Shown here piece by piece: positions 54,801-64,000 of a stretch of 64,000 bases of DNA. The position numbers and the translations under genes were made by a program. Position 1 is the stretch's first letter; each line of letters starts with the position of its first letter. Source of the stretch: Zygnema cylindricum (Eukaryota; Streptophyta; Zygnematophyceae; Zygnematales; Zygnemataceae); the NCBI GenBank assembly GCA_037447655.1, contig JBBHKE010000913.1, positions 126,001 to 190,000 of the forward strand. The letters are read 5' to 3'. Under the pieces are notes generated by a model, which saw nothing but the letters and a program-made list of their open reading frames with translations, searched no databases and was not told where the DNA came from.

Positions 54801-57800
54801 TAGGACTTAAGAATGTTCCTAAGTCCAAAATTTAACTATTGGTTGTAATAAGTGTGATAGTGTAGCACAGTAAAATACACTAACATAAAAGGTGTACTCT
54901 GATATGTACTCAAAAACTTGAGTTCTACGGTAGAACGATTGTGTACGGAACAATTTGAAGAGTGACACCTGGCGTGATCTTTGGCTGCGTGGATGTTATC
55001 AGGCACTAACATGGATTCTATAACTGACGAAACGACAACGAACATTAGATAACAAACATGCGGCCAAATATTTTTCACATGGAGGACACAATTTTTGCCG
55101 TTGATTATTTTCAGGATCATAATGATGCTGAAAATTTGTCGTGGTGTGGAGCCGAGTATCGGTGACCAACTCTAAATATCGGTTCAATATTGGTTAATAA
55201 TGTGTAAATTGTTGAGTGATGATTCAGGTGGATCAATGGGATTGGTAGGACGTCCACTAACACCTCTATTGCATCGTCATCTGATTTGTTCTCCTTTGAT
55301 CAGTTAGCAGTTCAGTAAAAAACTTGTGAGTATAAAACTCACATATCTATTGAAATCGAACACTACCAGTCTGTATCTTCTCTACTTTGACTTAAAGACT
55401 CCTATTGTGCGATATCTCCTTGCTTTTTTCATTGTTCGTTCTTTGATTTTGCAAGTTGTTAGAAGAGCATGGCAGCTTGGATAATAACAGTTTTCAACCT
55501 CTAACAAGTGAATGTCCTTGAGAATCATTGGACAAAGACTGCCTAATTTTGCCTGTAAGATTCTCTAGAATGTAGAATGGAGAATACAGAGGAAGCTTAT
55601 TAACAATACCAATATAAGTAGTACCAATAAGTCGATTATTTTGACCGTTTATTATTATTATTTATTACTTATTGTCAATTCTTATGATTTTGTGAAATCA
55701 TTTTTATTATAGGTAAATTATCAGCATGGGTAAATATTTCTATGTATACCAATGTTTACAAGTAATAATTAATATTACTTATATTCTTATTGCTCATTAT
55801 AACTACAAATGCTTTTCGTTATTATTTTTATTGATTGTTTATATTATCAGCTACCACGAGTATTATTTTTCTTGTTACTCTCAGTATCACTTATTATTGT
55901 TATCTATTCTTATGATCGTCCTATTTTCCTTAAAAGCACAAAAGAACTCTTACCCTAAATATTCTCTATCCCTCCCTGCCCGCTACTCCCTCTGCACCCG
56001 TCCTTCCCTCCTTGCCTCTCTCTCCCTCACTATGCACGACCAATATCTGGCCTTGAAAACCCCCCAAAACCCCCCAAAAACACCCTTTTTCCACTATACA
56101 AAAAAACACTCAAAAAACACTCCCTCCAGCCTTTTTCCTCTCCTTGCCTTTCACCCCTTAGGAGTGCCGGTATATTCCTCCGTCTCAATGGGCCCTGTCT
56201 AGCCTAAATTGCTACATCTTTTCCTCATTTGACCATCATTTCGTATGATCCATCATAAAAATTATTGGTAACAATAATAAATAGAGCTAACAATAGTCTT
56301 ATTGACAATCATTACAAAAAAAAAGTTATCAGTTATATTTAGTTACCATTACTGAGACTTATTACTACAAGTATAGCTTATTTTTTAAGCAGTTTAAAAG
56401 TATCTATTACGATAACTACGAACTATTTTTAGGAATTTTCATTATTATTAATAATGTTATTTCACATCGTTAAACACTATTATTGGTTTATTTTTACTAG
56501 TATTAGTTCGTTAATTGTTCTTATTCCAACAACCCCATTCAGCTTCTAAAAGCCATATACAAATTCCAAAGTAAACCTTAAAAACCTTTTTAAAGAAACA
56601 CACACAAAAATCCTCCCTCCACACCGTGCCCTTAACCTCCCTCTAACTTTCATCGGAACACCAAAGCCCCCCGTCTCCATAGGCCCTGTCAAACCTCTAT
56701 CCTTAACCCCTCCCATAGAAAAACCTTTGTTTTTCCTTATATTATTATGAAATATCATTACAACTATTATGATCAACGGTATAAGGTATAATTTAGGTTC
56801 GTAAAGTTTATTGTTTAAGTATCAGTAATAATGATTTCCCTCCCTTACTTCGCATACAATATTCATTTGCAATGTATTAAAAACATTTTTGAGCCATACC
56901 AATTTAGAGGACATGTTTTCATGCAACATAGCCATAGTGCGATGTGTCTTACAAGGTCGAGAGGGACAATTGACCAATGAATGATGGAATGCTTCCAAAA
57001 AACTGGTTGTCACTTAGATCTCTGTAACACCAAACATCACACCCAACCGACATAACCCACCAAGCGCACAATGTAATTCTTCCCCAAAGACAATATCCAT
57101 CATTTCCCCTCCTCCCCTATAATATAGTTCTCACCTCCCTCTATTTCGCATTTTCTCTCTCAATCTGCTTGAGGGACTCCCACTGGCCTTTAAGCCCTTT
57201 ATTTTTTTTAAATACTCTAGATAAAGAAACTTTTATTCCTTTTCCCGTTCCTTATTTCTCCCTCTCATCACTCCTCTCCCATTTCCTACTTCCATTACTC
57301 TCGTCTCATCTTAGTCTCCATCACCGTTTCTATCTCTCTCCATCTCTCCGTCTCTCTGTTTCTTACGCGCTTTCCTGATCCTTCTTCCTTTTCCTCTTTC
57401 TCCTTTTCCACCACCGTTTCTCTCTCCCTCTCTCCCTTCCTCTCACTCTGTCTTACCCTCACCTTCTTCCTCGCCCTTTTCCTCTCACTGTTTTATCTTT
57501 TTTTGGCTCTCTCCCCCTCTCCTCTCCTCTCTCCCTCTCTCTCTTTTACTCGTTTATTATTCTTATTAGCCTCAACAACCTAAGTCTAGCATTTCAATCC
57601 TATATAAAACTAAAAAAAAAACCTTATAAACCGTTCTAAAAAAACACGCACATTAACCCTCCCTCCACACCGTCCCCCCAACATCCCTCAACCTTTGATT
57701 GGAACGCCAAAGCCCTTTGTCTCGATGGTCCTTGTTAACCCTTCTTCGCTAATCTCTCTCATAGAAAAACCTCTACTATTTTCATACATTATCTGGAAAA

Positions 57801-60800
57801 TTTATAATAACTATTAAGTTCAACATTATAAGTAATAATTTACATTCATATGTTGTTTTTAAAGCTTTATCCTCAGTAGATAGAGTTGTGAGGGGAGATT
57901 TGTACCTTAGAATATTTTTGGTTAAGTTTGGTGTAATACTTACCTTAAATAGTGTGACAGTGTAGTGGCTACTATAAGAGTATTATGTAGTCACATAGAC
58001 ACGCGTCAACATTTCACACTATGCAGGAAGTGCAGAATGGTCCTGGACAGATGGCATCTATCGAACGAGTGAATTCGGGAAATCGGGCGGACGGAAAGTG
58101 AACCGGGCATCTGGGAATATAAATGTGAAAGAAAAATACAAGACGTTGATTACGATCAGATTGACGGCTGGAAATTGAGTGGGGACCACGGATGACGAGG
58201 TTCTTTGTAAGCACCCCAGATTTTCGTACAAAATATACCACAACGAGTTGGACGTATCTACAATTGCTGACTAAGCAAGCAACATTTGGTGTACGACATC
58301 AATTGGTCAATACCTGATAGAACAAGGTTTTGTAGTGTACAAAGCGAAACTAAACCCAGATGGCACCATTGAAAGGTACAAAGCTAGACTTGTAGCCAAA
58401 GGCTACAATCAGAAAGAAGGAATTGAATTTGAGGAGACCTTCTCTCCAGTGGTAAGGTTTCCAAGTGTCAGAATTTTGCTCAGTTTAGCTGCTATTGAAC
58501 ACATGGAAGTGCATCAAATGGACATTAAGACAACTCTCCTTTATATGCAGCAACCAGAAATGTATGTAGAGAAAGGAAAAGAAAAGTTAGTCTGTAAATT
58601 GATGAAATCTTTGTATGGGCTGAAACAAGCCCTAGGCAATGGAACCTTAAGTTAGATGAGTTCCTCACTAAACTAGGCTTTAAACGAATTAGTTCAAATC
58701 ATTCAGTGTATGTTCTGCAAGGGGAGGATGGAATACTGTACATTGCTGTCAATGTAGATGATCTACTGCTAATCAGCAAATCTATGAATGAAATAAATCG
58801 GATTAAAAGAGCTGTAAAATCCAGGTTTGAGATGAAAGACATTGGTGAAGCCAAATACATCTTAGGGATACAAGTAGAGAGAGATAGAAGTAAAAGATAG
58901 ATCATGCTAACTCAGAAAGAGGCTATAAGTTCCATGCTTGAAAAATTTGATATGAATGAAGCTAAAGGATGTGTTACTCCCATGGAATACAAACTAAAAT
59001 TAGGAGTTGATTATGAATCAGGCATTCTAGTTGATAAGATTCTAGATTCAAGGGAGGAGGATTTCATGGCCTCAAAACCATACACGCAGGTAGGTTGGTA
59101 GCCTTATTTATTTTATGAACTGTACGAGATCTGATATAGCAGAAACACAAGTCTTCAGAATCCGAAAAAGGCAGATTGGGAATCTGCAAAAAGAGTAATA
59201 AGGTATCTTGCATGGACTCGGAATCTTAAACCGGTCCTTAGAGGTGGAGAAGTCAAGCTAAAAACCTGGAGCGATGCGAGTTATGGAGACATGCCCAGCA
59301 GGAAATCAACCACTGGATTCATTCTAAAAATTGGAAATGGAACTTGCTGTTAGAGGAGTAAGCTTCACAAAGTTACCACCCAATCAAAACATGGAGTCTG
59401 AATACATGGCAGCAAGTTTTGCCCTCAAATAACTCTTGTGGGAAAAGGCACAGTTTTGCCCTCAAATAACTCTTGTGGGAAAAGGCACTCCTGTGGGCAA
59501 AGGGCACTTTTGCATGAATTGGGACACATGCAATCTGGTCCTCAAGTCATCTAGTGTGACAACCAGGCAACAATCGCCATAGCCTCCAACCCGAGCCGCC
59601 ACTTTAAGAGTAAGCACAAGGATGTCCGATTGCATTTTGTCCGTGAAAAGGTGCTTGCAAATGTCATTAAATTATGTTATTTGCAGGATGAAAAAATGGT
59701 TGCAGATATGCTAACTAAAGCTCTACCTGCACCTGAATTACAGTTGAGAGGCTGTTGGACTAAGTGAGTAACTGAGTCTAAAGCTTTAGGGGAGTGTTGT
59801 TTTCAAAGCTTTATCCTTAGTAGATACAATTGTGAGGGGAGATTTGTAAATTATAATATTTTTGGTTAAGTTTTGTGTAATACTTACCTTAAATAGTGTG
59901 ACAGTGTAGTGGTTACTCTAAGAGTATTTTGTACGGTCACATAGACACGCTTCAACATTTCAGACTATGCACGAAGTGCAGAATGGTCCTGGATACATGG
60001 CATCTATCGGACGAGTGAATTCGAGAAATCGGGCGGACGGAAAGTGAACCTAATATCTGGGAATATAAATGTGAAAGATAGATACCAGACGTTGATTACG
60101 ATCAGATTGACGGCTGGAAATTGAGTGGGGACCACGGATGACGAGGTGCTTCGTAAGCACCCTAGATATTCGTATAAATTATACCACAGCGAGTTAGACG
60201 TATCTACAGTTGCTGACTAAGCAAGGAACATTTGGTGTACGACATCAATTTGTAAATACTTGATAGAACAGGATTTTGTAGCGTAGTGAATTAGCAAATA
60301 GTGTTTCACTATATAGTTTTAGGCTAGTTTCAATTTGGTTTTTGAAAGTACATTAACGTACTTTGTCGTACTATAGTACAGTACCACTATTACGGATACT
60401 GACTCTTGATTTGCAGATGAGCAGTAGACATTCTTTTAGTGTATAAAGTTTAGAACTTAGAAATATTTTGTTATCCAGTTTTGGGATAAGGGAATCTCTC
60501 TTGATTTGCAGATGAGCAGTAGACATTCTTTTAGTGTATAAAGTTTAGGACTTAGAAATATTTTGTTATCCAGTTTTGGGATAAGGGAATCTAAAGGCAG
60601 TTTTTTGGGAAACTTGCAGGTCCTGTATGGTTTACTAAGTCAATTTGGCTGTAACTTTGGGAGTTTACAATGTGTATAAATAGTATCTTGTATGCTGAGT
60701 TTTGTGTAATTTGGACTTGTGAGTCAGGATCTATAGTGTGTTGAAGTTTAATAATTGTGAGGAAGTAGTGTGGTAAAATACAGTGTTTGTGAGGACTTCT

Positions 60801-63157
60801 TGAAAAGCTTCTGCTTTGTTATGTCTACTTCTACTACTACTGTTGCAGCTCCACCTGCACCAGTTGTCATGGAAAAGATCATAAAGTTTATTATCTTCAA
60901 TATTAATATTAATTGCTTCCCTCCCTTAATTCATTCAGAATATTTTTTTTTAATGTATTAAAAGCATTCTCAAGCCATACGAATTCGAAGTACATTTTTA
61001 CTCGCAAGATAGCCATAGTGTCATGTGTCTTACAAGAAAATTAGAGATTCCAGTTGACTGATATATGATGGAATGTTTCCACGCAGCTGGTTGTTGAATA
61101 GCCTTCTGTGACACCAAACATCACACCCCACCAACATAGCCACCAAGGCACAATGTAATTTTTCCTTAAGAACTCAATATCCGTCTTTCCCTCTCCTCCA
61201 CCTTAATATACTCCACTCTCTCTTCCAATCTGCTTGATCGATTCCCATTAGCCTTTAAAACCCTTATGAATTTAGTTTAAGACTCTAGATAAAAAAAACC
61301 CGTTGTCCTTACCCCTCTCCCTTTTCTATCCCTCTCCTCCTCCCTCTCCATTTTCCCCTCTCTCGTCCCATACTTCCCCTACCCCCTTTTAGTCAACATC
61401 ACCCATTCTATCTCCCTCTATCTGTCCCCCTCTCTTTTCCTTACGAGCTCTCTTTATCCCTCTGCCTCTTCCTATCGCTCCCTCTCCGCCTCGGTTTCCC
61501 TCTCCCTCTCCCCTTTCCTCTCATTGTCTTCCCCTCACCCTCTCTCTCCTTTCTTAAATTTTTTCTTTGACTCTCTATCTCTCTCTTTTTTACTCATTTC
61601 CCATTAGTGTCTCTCGATCACATTCCTTCTCGCTCTATTGCTCTCGCTCGCTCCTTTTCCACGCTCATCCCTCCTCTACCTTCCCTCCTCTCTCTTTTTT
61701 TATCTTTCCTCCTATCTAACTGCGAATCCCCTCGCATTTTATATCTCCCACTCTTTATTCTCCCCATTGTTTTGCAACCTCAATCACTTTTTTTTTTCTC
61801 TCTTTTTTACACTCTTCCCACGACTCCCTATCTCTCCACCCTTTTCTCAAACTCTTTCCCACAATCTATTTCTTGTCCCCTCGTTCTCTCCCTTTATCTC
61901 TCTCCTTGCTTTTCCTCTCTCGCTCTATCTGTCTCTCTCTTTCCCTCTCTTTTTCCCTATATTTTTTCTCTTGTCTTGCTCTCTCCCTCTTTTCATCTTT
62001 CTCCATCATTTTTATCTCCCAAGCTCCCTCTTCCCCTCTCTTTTCTCCTCCGTTTTTATTTTCTCATTCTCACTCTTTATTTTTTCTCCGTTGCCATTTC
62101 CTCTCGGCCTTCGTCTATCTCTCTCTCTTTACCACTTTAATCTATCTCTTTTCCCCTCTCTTTCGTTCACTCTCCCGCTCCCTCTTCTCCTACTCCCTCC
62201 CTACCTCTCCACCTCCAAACCTTGACATTGGACTTTGCCCCCGCCCTAGCCTCCACTCTCAATCTCCTCATCGCCCTCTCCCTCGCCGTCTACGATACAC
62301 TCTCGCACTCTCTTTCTCTCTTTCCCCCTCTATCCATCACTCTACCCCTCTTCCATTTACCATCACCCGCTCGCTCTTTCTCCCGGTCTCTTACTCTATC
62401 TCCTTCTCCCTCTCCCTTTGGCTCTATCTCACTCTCCCCTCCCCTCCCTCCCTCCCTCCTTTCCTCCCTCCTATCCCTCCCTCCCTCCCGCCCTCCATCT
62501 CTTTCTCCCTCCCTTTCCTCCGTTTCCCTCTCCCTCTCCCCCACTCCCTTTCCCCCTACGTCCATCCCCTTTTTCCTTCTTTACTCCCTTCCCCCCACCC
62601 GCCTTTCCTCTCTTTCACTCTCCCCTCTCTCCCCCTCTCCCTCTCCCTCTCCCTCTCGCTTTCCCTATCCCTTTCTCTCTCCCTATCCCTCTTCCTCTCC
62701 CTCTTCTCTCTCTCCCCTTCCCTCTCCCTCTCTCCCTCTCTCTCCTTCCTCTCCCTCTCCCTCTCCCGAACACTCTTTATCCCTCTCTCTCTCTACCTTT
62801 CCTCCCTCTCCCTCGCCCTTTCTCCCTCCCACTTAGAATTACAGTTTGATAGTCTTTTTAAAAATTATCATAAGTTTTTTTTTTTTTTATCATTTATTTG
62901 TAGTTACCCATACTGTCATTTTTTATTTTTTTTTTATAAATTCATTATTCTTGTTATTTTTACTCTGATTATTAAATATTTCTCTCTTATTTCACATGAT
63001 TTTTAATGTAGTAGAAAATTCTTGATCTTTACCAATGTAAAGCACATTCTTAGTTGCAACATACACATAGTGCCACGTGTCTTACAAAATCACGAGGGAT
63101 GTGAGTTGACCGATGGACGCTGGAATGCTTCCACTCAACTGGTTGTAAGATAGATCT
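48376..63157 (-). CDS. LRR/EGF-like/proline-rich protein gene, 5' end outside the window, 3' end unresolved
   Basis: Six exons on the minus strand join in phase: four LRR exons, an LRR-end plus Cys-rich EGF-like exon, and a proline-rich exon. The repeats follow the plant-specific extracellular type (LxLxxNxLxGxIPxxIxxLxxL). Each occupies its own 72-nt exon (one 69 nt) with phase-2 borders; an intron per 24-residue repeat is a known layout of plant LRR receptor genes. GTAAGA is the donor of all four. The order LRR, EGF-like, Pro-rich suggests the outside part of a receptor-like or cell-wall-associated protein. No kinase domain or membrane segment is visible. No stop interrupts the exons, so the gene looks alive. 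Introns hold Copia remnants and AT-rich DNA. I cannot name a specific gene. Confidence 0.72.
49797..50080 (-). CDS. exon with the LRR end and a Cys-rich EGF-like segment
   Basis: Acceptor TGTGAAG at 50081; the exon opens (I)[20 protein letters not shown], the first half of a last LRR. Then comes a Cys-rich region: [44 protein letters not shown] and [19 protein letters not shown]. The [10 protein letters not shown]...PTCACNEGY spacing is EGF-like. Donor GTATGT at 49791-49796, phase 1. The frame would otherwise close at 49753. Confidence 0.75.
50100..52880. other. AT-rich intron of the LRR gene
   Basis: Long TTATTATTA-type DNA (50600-51130 and 52070-52230) and a block near 51190-51310 that partly resembles 47940-48000. 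No exon found. Confidence 0.55.
52886..52957 (-). CDS. LRR exon d (72 nt)
   Basis: Acceptor GTCACAG, donor GTAAGA. Reads (L)[18 protein letters not shown] then ISLVW. Its terminal AT joins T of the next exon to give Ile. Confidence 0.82.
53400..54640 (+). pseudogene. decayed Copia pol fragment in an LRR-gene intron
   Basis: 53420-53520 encodes a degraded RT start ([19 protein letters not shown], then [13 protein letters not shown]; compare [18 protein letters not shown] at 58.4 kb). 54170-54420 holds a degraded RNase H region. Many stops. Confidence 0.6.
56820..57180. repeat. LRR cassette, copy around exon c
   Basis: Sequence on both sides of exon c (TTCCCTCCCTTA...TGTATTAAAAACATTTTTGAG, and CACCAAACATCACACC...CAATCTGCTTGAGGGACTCC) matches that around exons a and b (60890-61265, 63000-63390) and partly exon d (52850-53000). 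The four exons thus lie in duplicated intron-exon-intron cassettes. Confidence 0.8.
56953..57021 (-). CDS. LRR exon c (69 nt, one codon shorter)
   Basis: Acceptor GTTACAG, donor GTAAGG-like (TT|GTAAGA on reading through CTTAC). Reads (L)[18 protein letters not shown] then SLST. The loss of one codon keeps the frame, which points to coding constraint. Confidence 0.78.
57200..57545. repeat. pyrimidine-rich tract in an LRR-gene intron
   Basis: Continuous CTCTC, CCCTC and TTCCTC DNA. A comparable tract follows exons a and b on the plus strand. Confidence 0.7.
57851..58331 (+). mobile_element. Copia LTR copy 1, 3' truncated
   Basis: Starts TGTTGTTTTTAAAGCTTTAT and runs alongside 59795-60290. At about 58331 it breaks directly into RT coding sequence, so the rest of the LTR and all of gag were deleted. 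Confidence 0.82.
58335..59757 (+). pseudogene. Copia pol: reverse transcriptase and RNase H, disrupted
   Basis: [20 protein letters not shown] and [20 protein letters not shown] open the [20 protein letters not shown] holds the catalytic Asp pair; then [12 protein letters not shown]. After stops come [19 protein letters not shown] (RNase H) and [20 protein letters not shown] with [11 protein letters not shown] (C-terminal end). Stops and frameshifts at several points, e.g. near 58640, 58898 and 59099. Gag and integrase are missing. Confidence 0.88.
59795..60900 (+). mobile_element. Copia LTR copy 2 followed by a gag start
   Basis: AGGGGAG (polypurine tract) precedes TGTTGTTTTCAAAGC. The first ~495 bases match LTR copy 1; the sequence then continues past the point where copy 1 is cut. 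TATA-like TGTATAAATAG at 60674; an ATG at 60821 opens [20 protein letters not shown], a gag-like start, which ends in unrelated AT-rich DNA. So this LTR also served as the 5' LTR of a second, mostly deleted element. Confidence 0.75.
60403..60592. repeat. 95-bp tandem duplication inside the LTR
   Basis: CTCTTGATTTGCAGATGAGC begins at 60403 and again at 60498. The two 95-bp copies are almost identical, so the duplication is recent. Confidence 0.88.
61034..61105 (-). CDS. LRR exon b (72 nt)
   Basis: Acceptor GTCACAG, donor GTAAGA. Reads (L)[18 protein letters not shown] then ESLIF. Same length and phase as exon a. Confidence 0.82.
61300..62835. repeat. 1.5-kb pyrimidine-rich tract in an LRR-gene intron
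   Basis: Nearly uninterrupted CTCTC, CCCTC, TTTCC and (CCCTCT)n DNA on the plus strand. Long Ser/Leu/Pro frames on + and Arg/Glu/Gly frames on - are composition artefacts. Confidence 0.8.
63086..63157 (-). CDS. LRR exon a (72 nt)
   Basis: Acceptor GTCACAG, donor GTAAGA. Reads (L)[18 protein letters not shown] then TSLVI: one complete plant-type leucine-rich repeat. Begins with the third base of a Leu codon and ends with two bases of the next. Confidence 0.82.
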
Positions 63158-63394
63158 CTGTGACATTAAACATCACACCACCAACATAACCACCAAAAGC
63201 ACACTATAACTCTTTCCTCTAGAAACTAAAGGTCTCGCTTCCCCTCTCCTCCCTCTCCCACCTACCCGTCCCACCCTCAATCTCTCTTTCCTTCTGCTGC
63301 CGCTCCTTGTACCTCTCCTCTCCCTGTCCTCTCCAACCCTCTTTCCCCCTCTCTGCCTCGACGACTCCCACTGGCCTTTAAAGCTTTTATATGT

Positions 63395-63578
63395 ATAAAT
63401 ATATATATACATATATATACATTTATATATATATACATATATACATATAGATATATATATACATATATATACATATAGATATATATATATATACATATAT
63501 ACATATATACATATATACATATATACATATATACATATATATATACATATATGTATATGTATATGTATACATATATAT
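63395..63578. repeat. TATACATA-type microsatellite
   Basis: Tandem ATATATACAT and ATATAGAT units of 8-12 bp. Open frames rich in Ile/Tyr/Cys on the minus strand are artefacts. Confidence 0.85.
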
Positions 63579-63579
63579 A

Positions 63580-64000
63580 ACACTTTAAATCCTTAGCTAA
63601 AAAAACAAAATATCCTCCCTGCACCCTTTTTCCCTTCCGTCCCTCTACCCTTGTAGGAAGACGCCGTCGCCTTCTACCGCTTGCTTTTGGCCTTTTTCGC
63701 TTTAGTTTTACGTCTAAATAACCCCCCTTTCCACCATTCAAAACATTTTTAATTATTGTTTTTCAATTGAAATAAAAATAATCATTTGCAATCATTATTG
63801 TCGTTTTTAGTAATTCATACTATTATTAATTATAATTATTGGTAATTAGTATTATAATTAATTGGTAACATTTTAATGATTTAGTATTATTAAATATCAT
63901 TGATCTTACCACTACTATAAAATGTTAATAGCTTTTAAAAATTACTAGCTTCATTATTTATTATTGATATTAATCATTATATTAATACATATGCTTTTTT
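63580..64000. other. AT-rich end of window, intron of the LRR gene
   Basis: Block 63590-63740 (CTCCCTGCACCC...GTAGGAAGACGCCG) resembles blocks at 56600-56700 and 57650-57740; then TTATTAATTA-rich DNA. Upstream exons of the LRR gene must lie beyond 64000. Confidence 0.5.

Noticed and set aside
55726-56202. 158-codon Tyr/Leu/Ser-rich plus-strand frame
   Set aside because: AT-rich then pyrimidine-rich intron DNA; no recognisable domain and no splice signals consistent with a gene.
61607-63006. Very long Ser/Leu/Pro frames on plus
   Set aside because: Produced by 1.5 kb of pyrimidine repeat inside an intron of the minus-strand LRR gene; several frames are open at once.

Overview
This is a nuclear window from a streptophyte (green plant lineage). 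The main evidence is a plant-type Mediator subunit 12 gene, plant-type leucine-rich repeats encoded on separate 72-nt exons, and plant-style Copia, Gypsy, hAT and PIF/Harbinger-like debris. The genus cannot be read from the sequence. Long repeat-filled introns, Gly/Arg-rich expansions in MED12 and heavy CT, TA and GGA microsatellites would suit a non-seed plant or charophyte alga, but that is a guess. There is one assembly gap of 400 N at 20033-20432.

Layout: 1-8.7 kb is almost all mobile or repetitive DNA. It holds nested terminal-inverted-repeat (TIR) elements, a PIF/Harbinger-like element inserted in a small mariner-type MITE, an LTR/gag-leader fragment, a long TA tract, and a polypurine minisatellite. 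8.75-27.27 kb (+) is MED12. I assembled 13 exons in consistent phase by matching splice sites to conserved plant MED12 segments, giving about 2,790 residues from just before the 'PFKLTCDHESLSA' segment to a natural stop. Only the extreme N-terminus is missing. 28.3-30.8 kb holds more copies of the MITE and PIF-like families.

30.9-32.3 kb is the most unusual locus. Five 228-229 bp LTRs alternate with four 57-bp internal domains that contain little besides a primer-binding site for initiator tRNA-Met and a polypurine tract. The whole array is flanked by a 5-bp target duplication (CTCAC). Each LTR carries a tRNA-like gene with intact Pol III A and B boxes and a T-run terminator. This is a TRIM element that resembles Cassandra, but with a tRNA-like unit in place of 5S RNA.

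32.3-39.8 kb holds two near-identical broken hAT transposase copies that share one breakpoint. One is fused to a zinc-knuckle gag ORF with an LTR fragment, the other to a reversed Copia pol relic. 39.8-48.3 kb is mostly non-coding, with one Gypsy reverse-transcriptase fragment.

48.4-63.2 kb (-) is a second host gene, recovered exon by exon: four 69-72 nt LRR exons, an exon closing the LRR and carrying a Cys-rich EGF-like segment, and a proline-rich exon. All joins are in phase. The 5' end lies beyond the window. Its LRR exons sit in repeated exon-intron cassettes, and its introns contain Copia remnants.

The two host genes have no evident functional link. MED12 belongs to the Mediator kinase module in the nucleus. 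The LRR/EGF-like protein looks like an extracellular or receptor-type protein.
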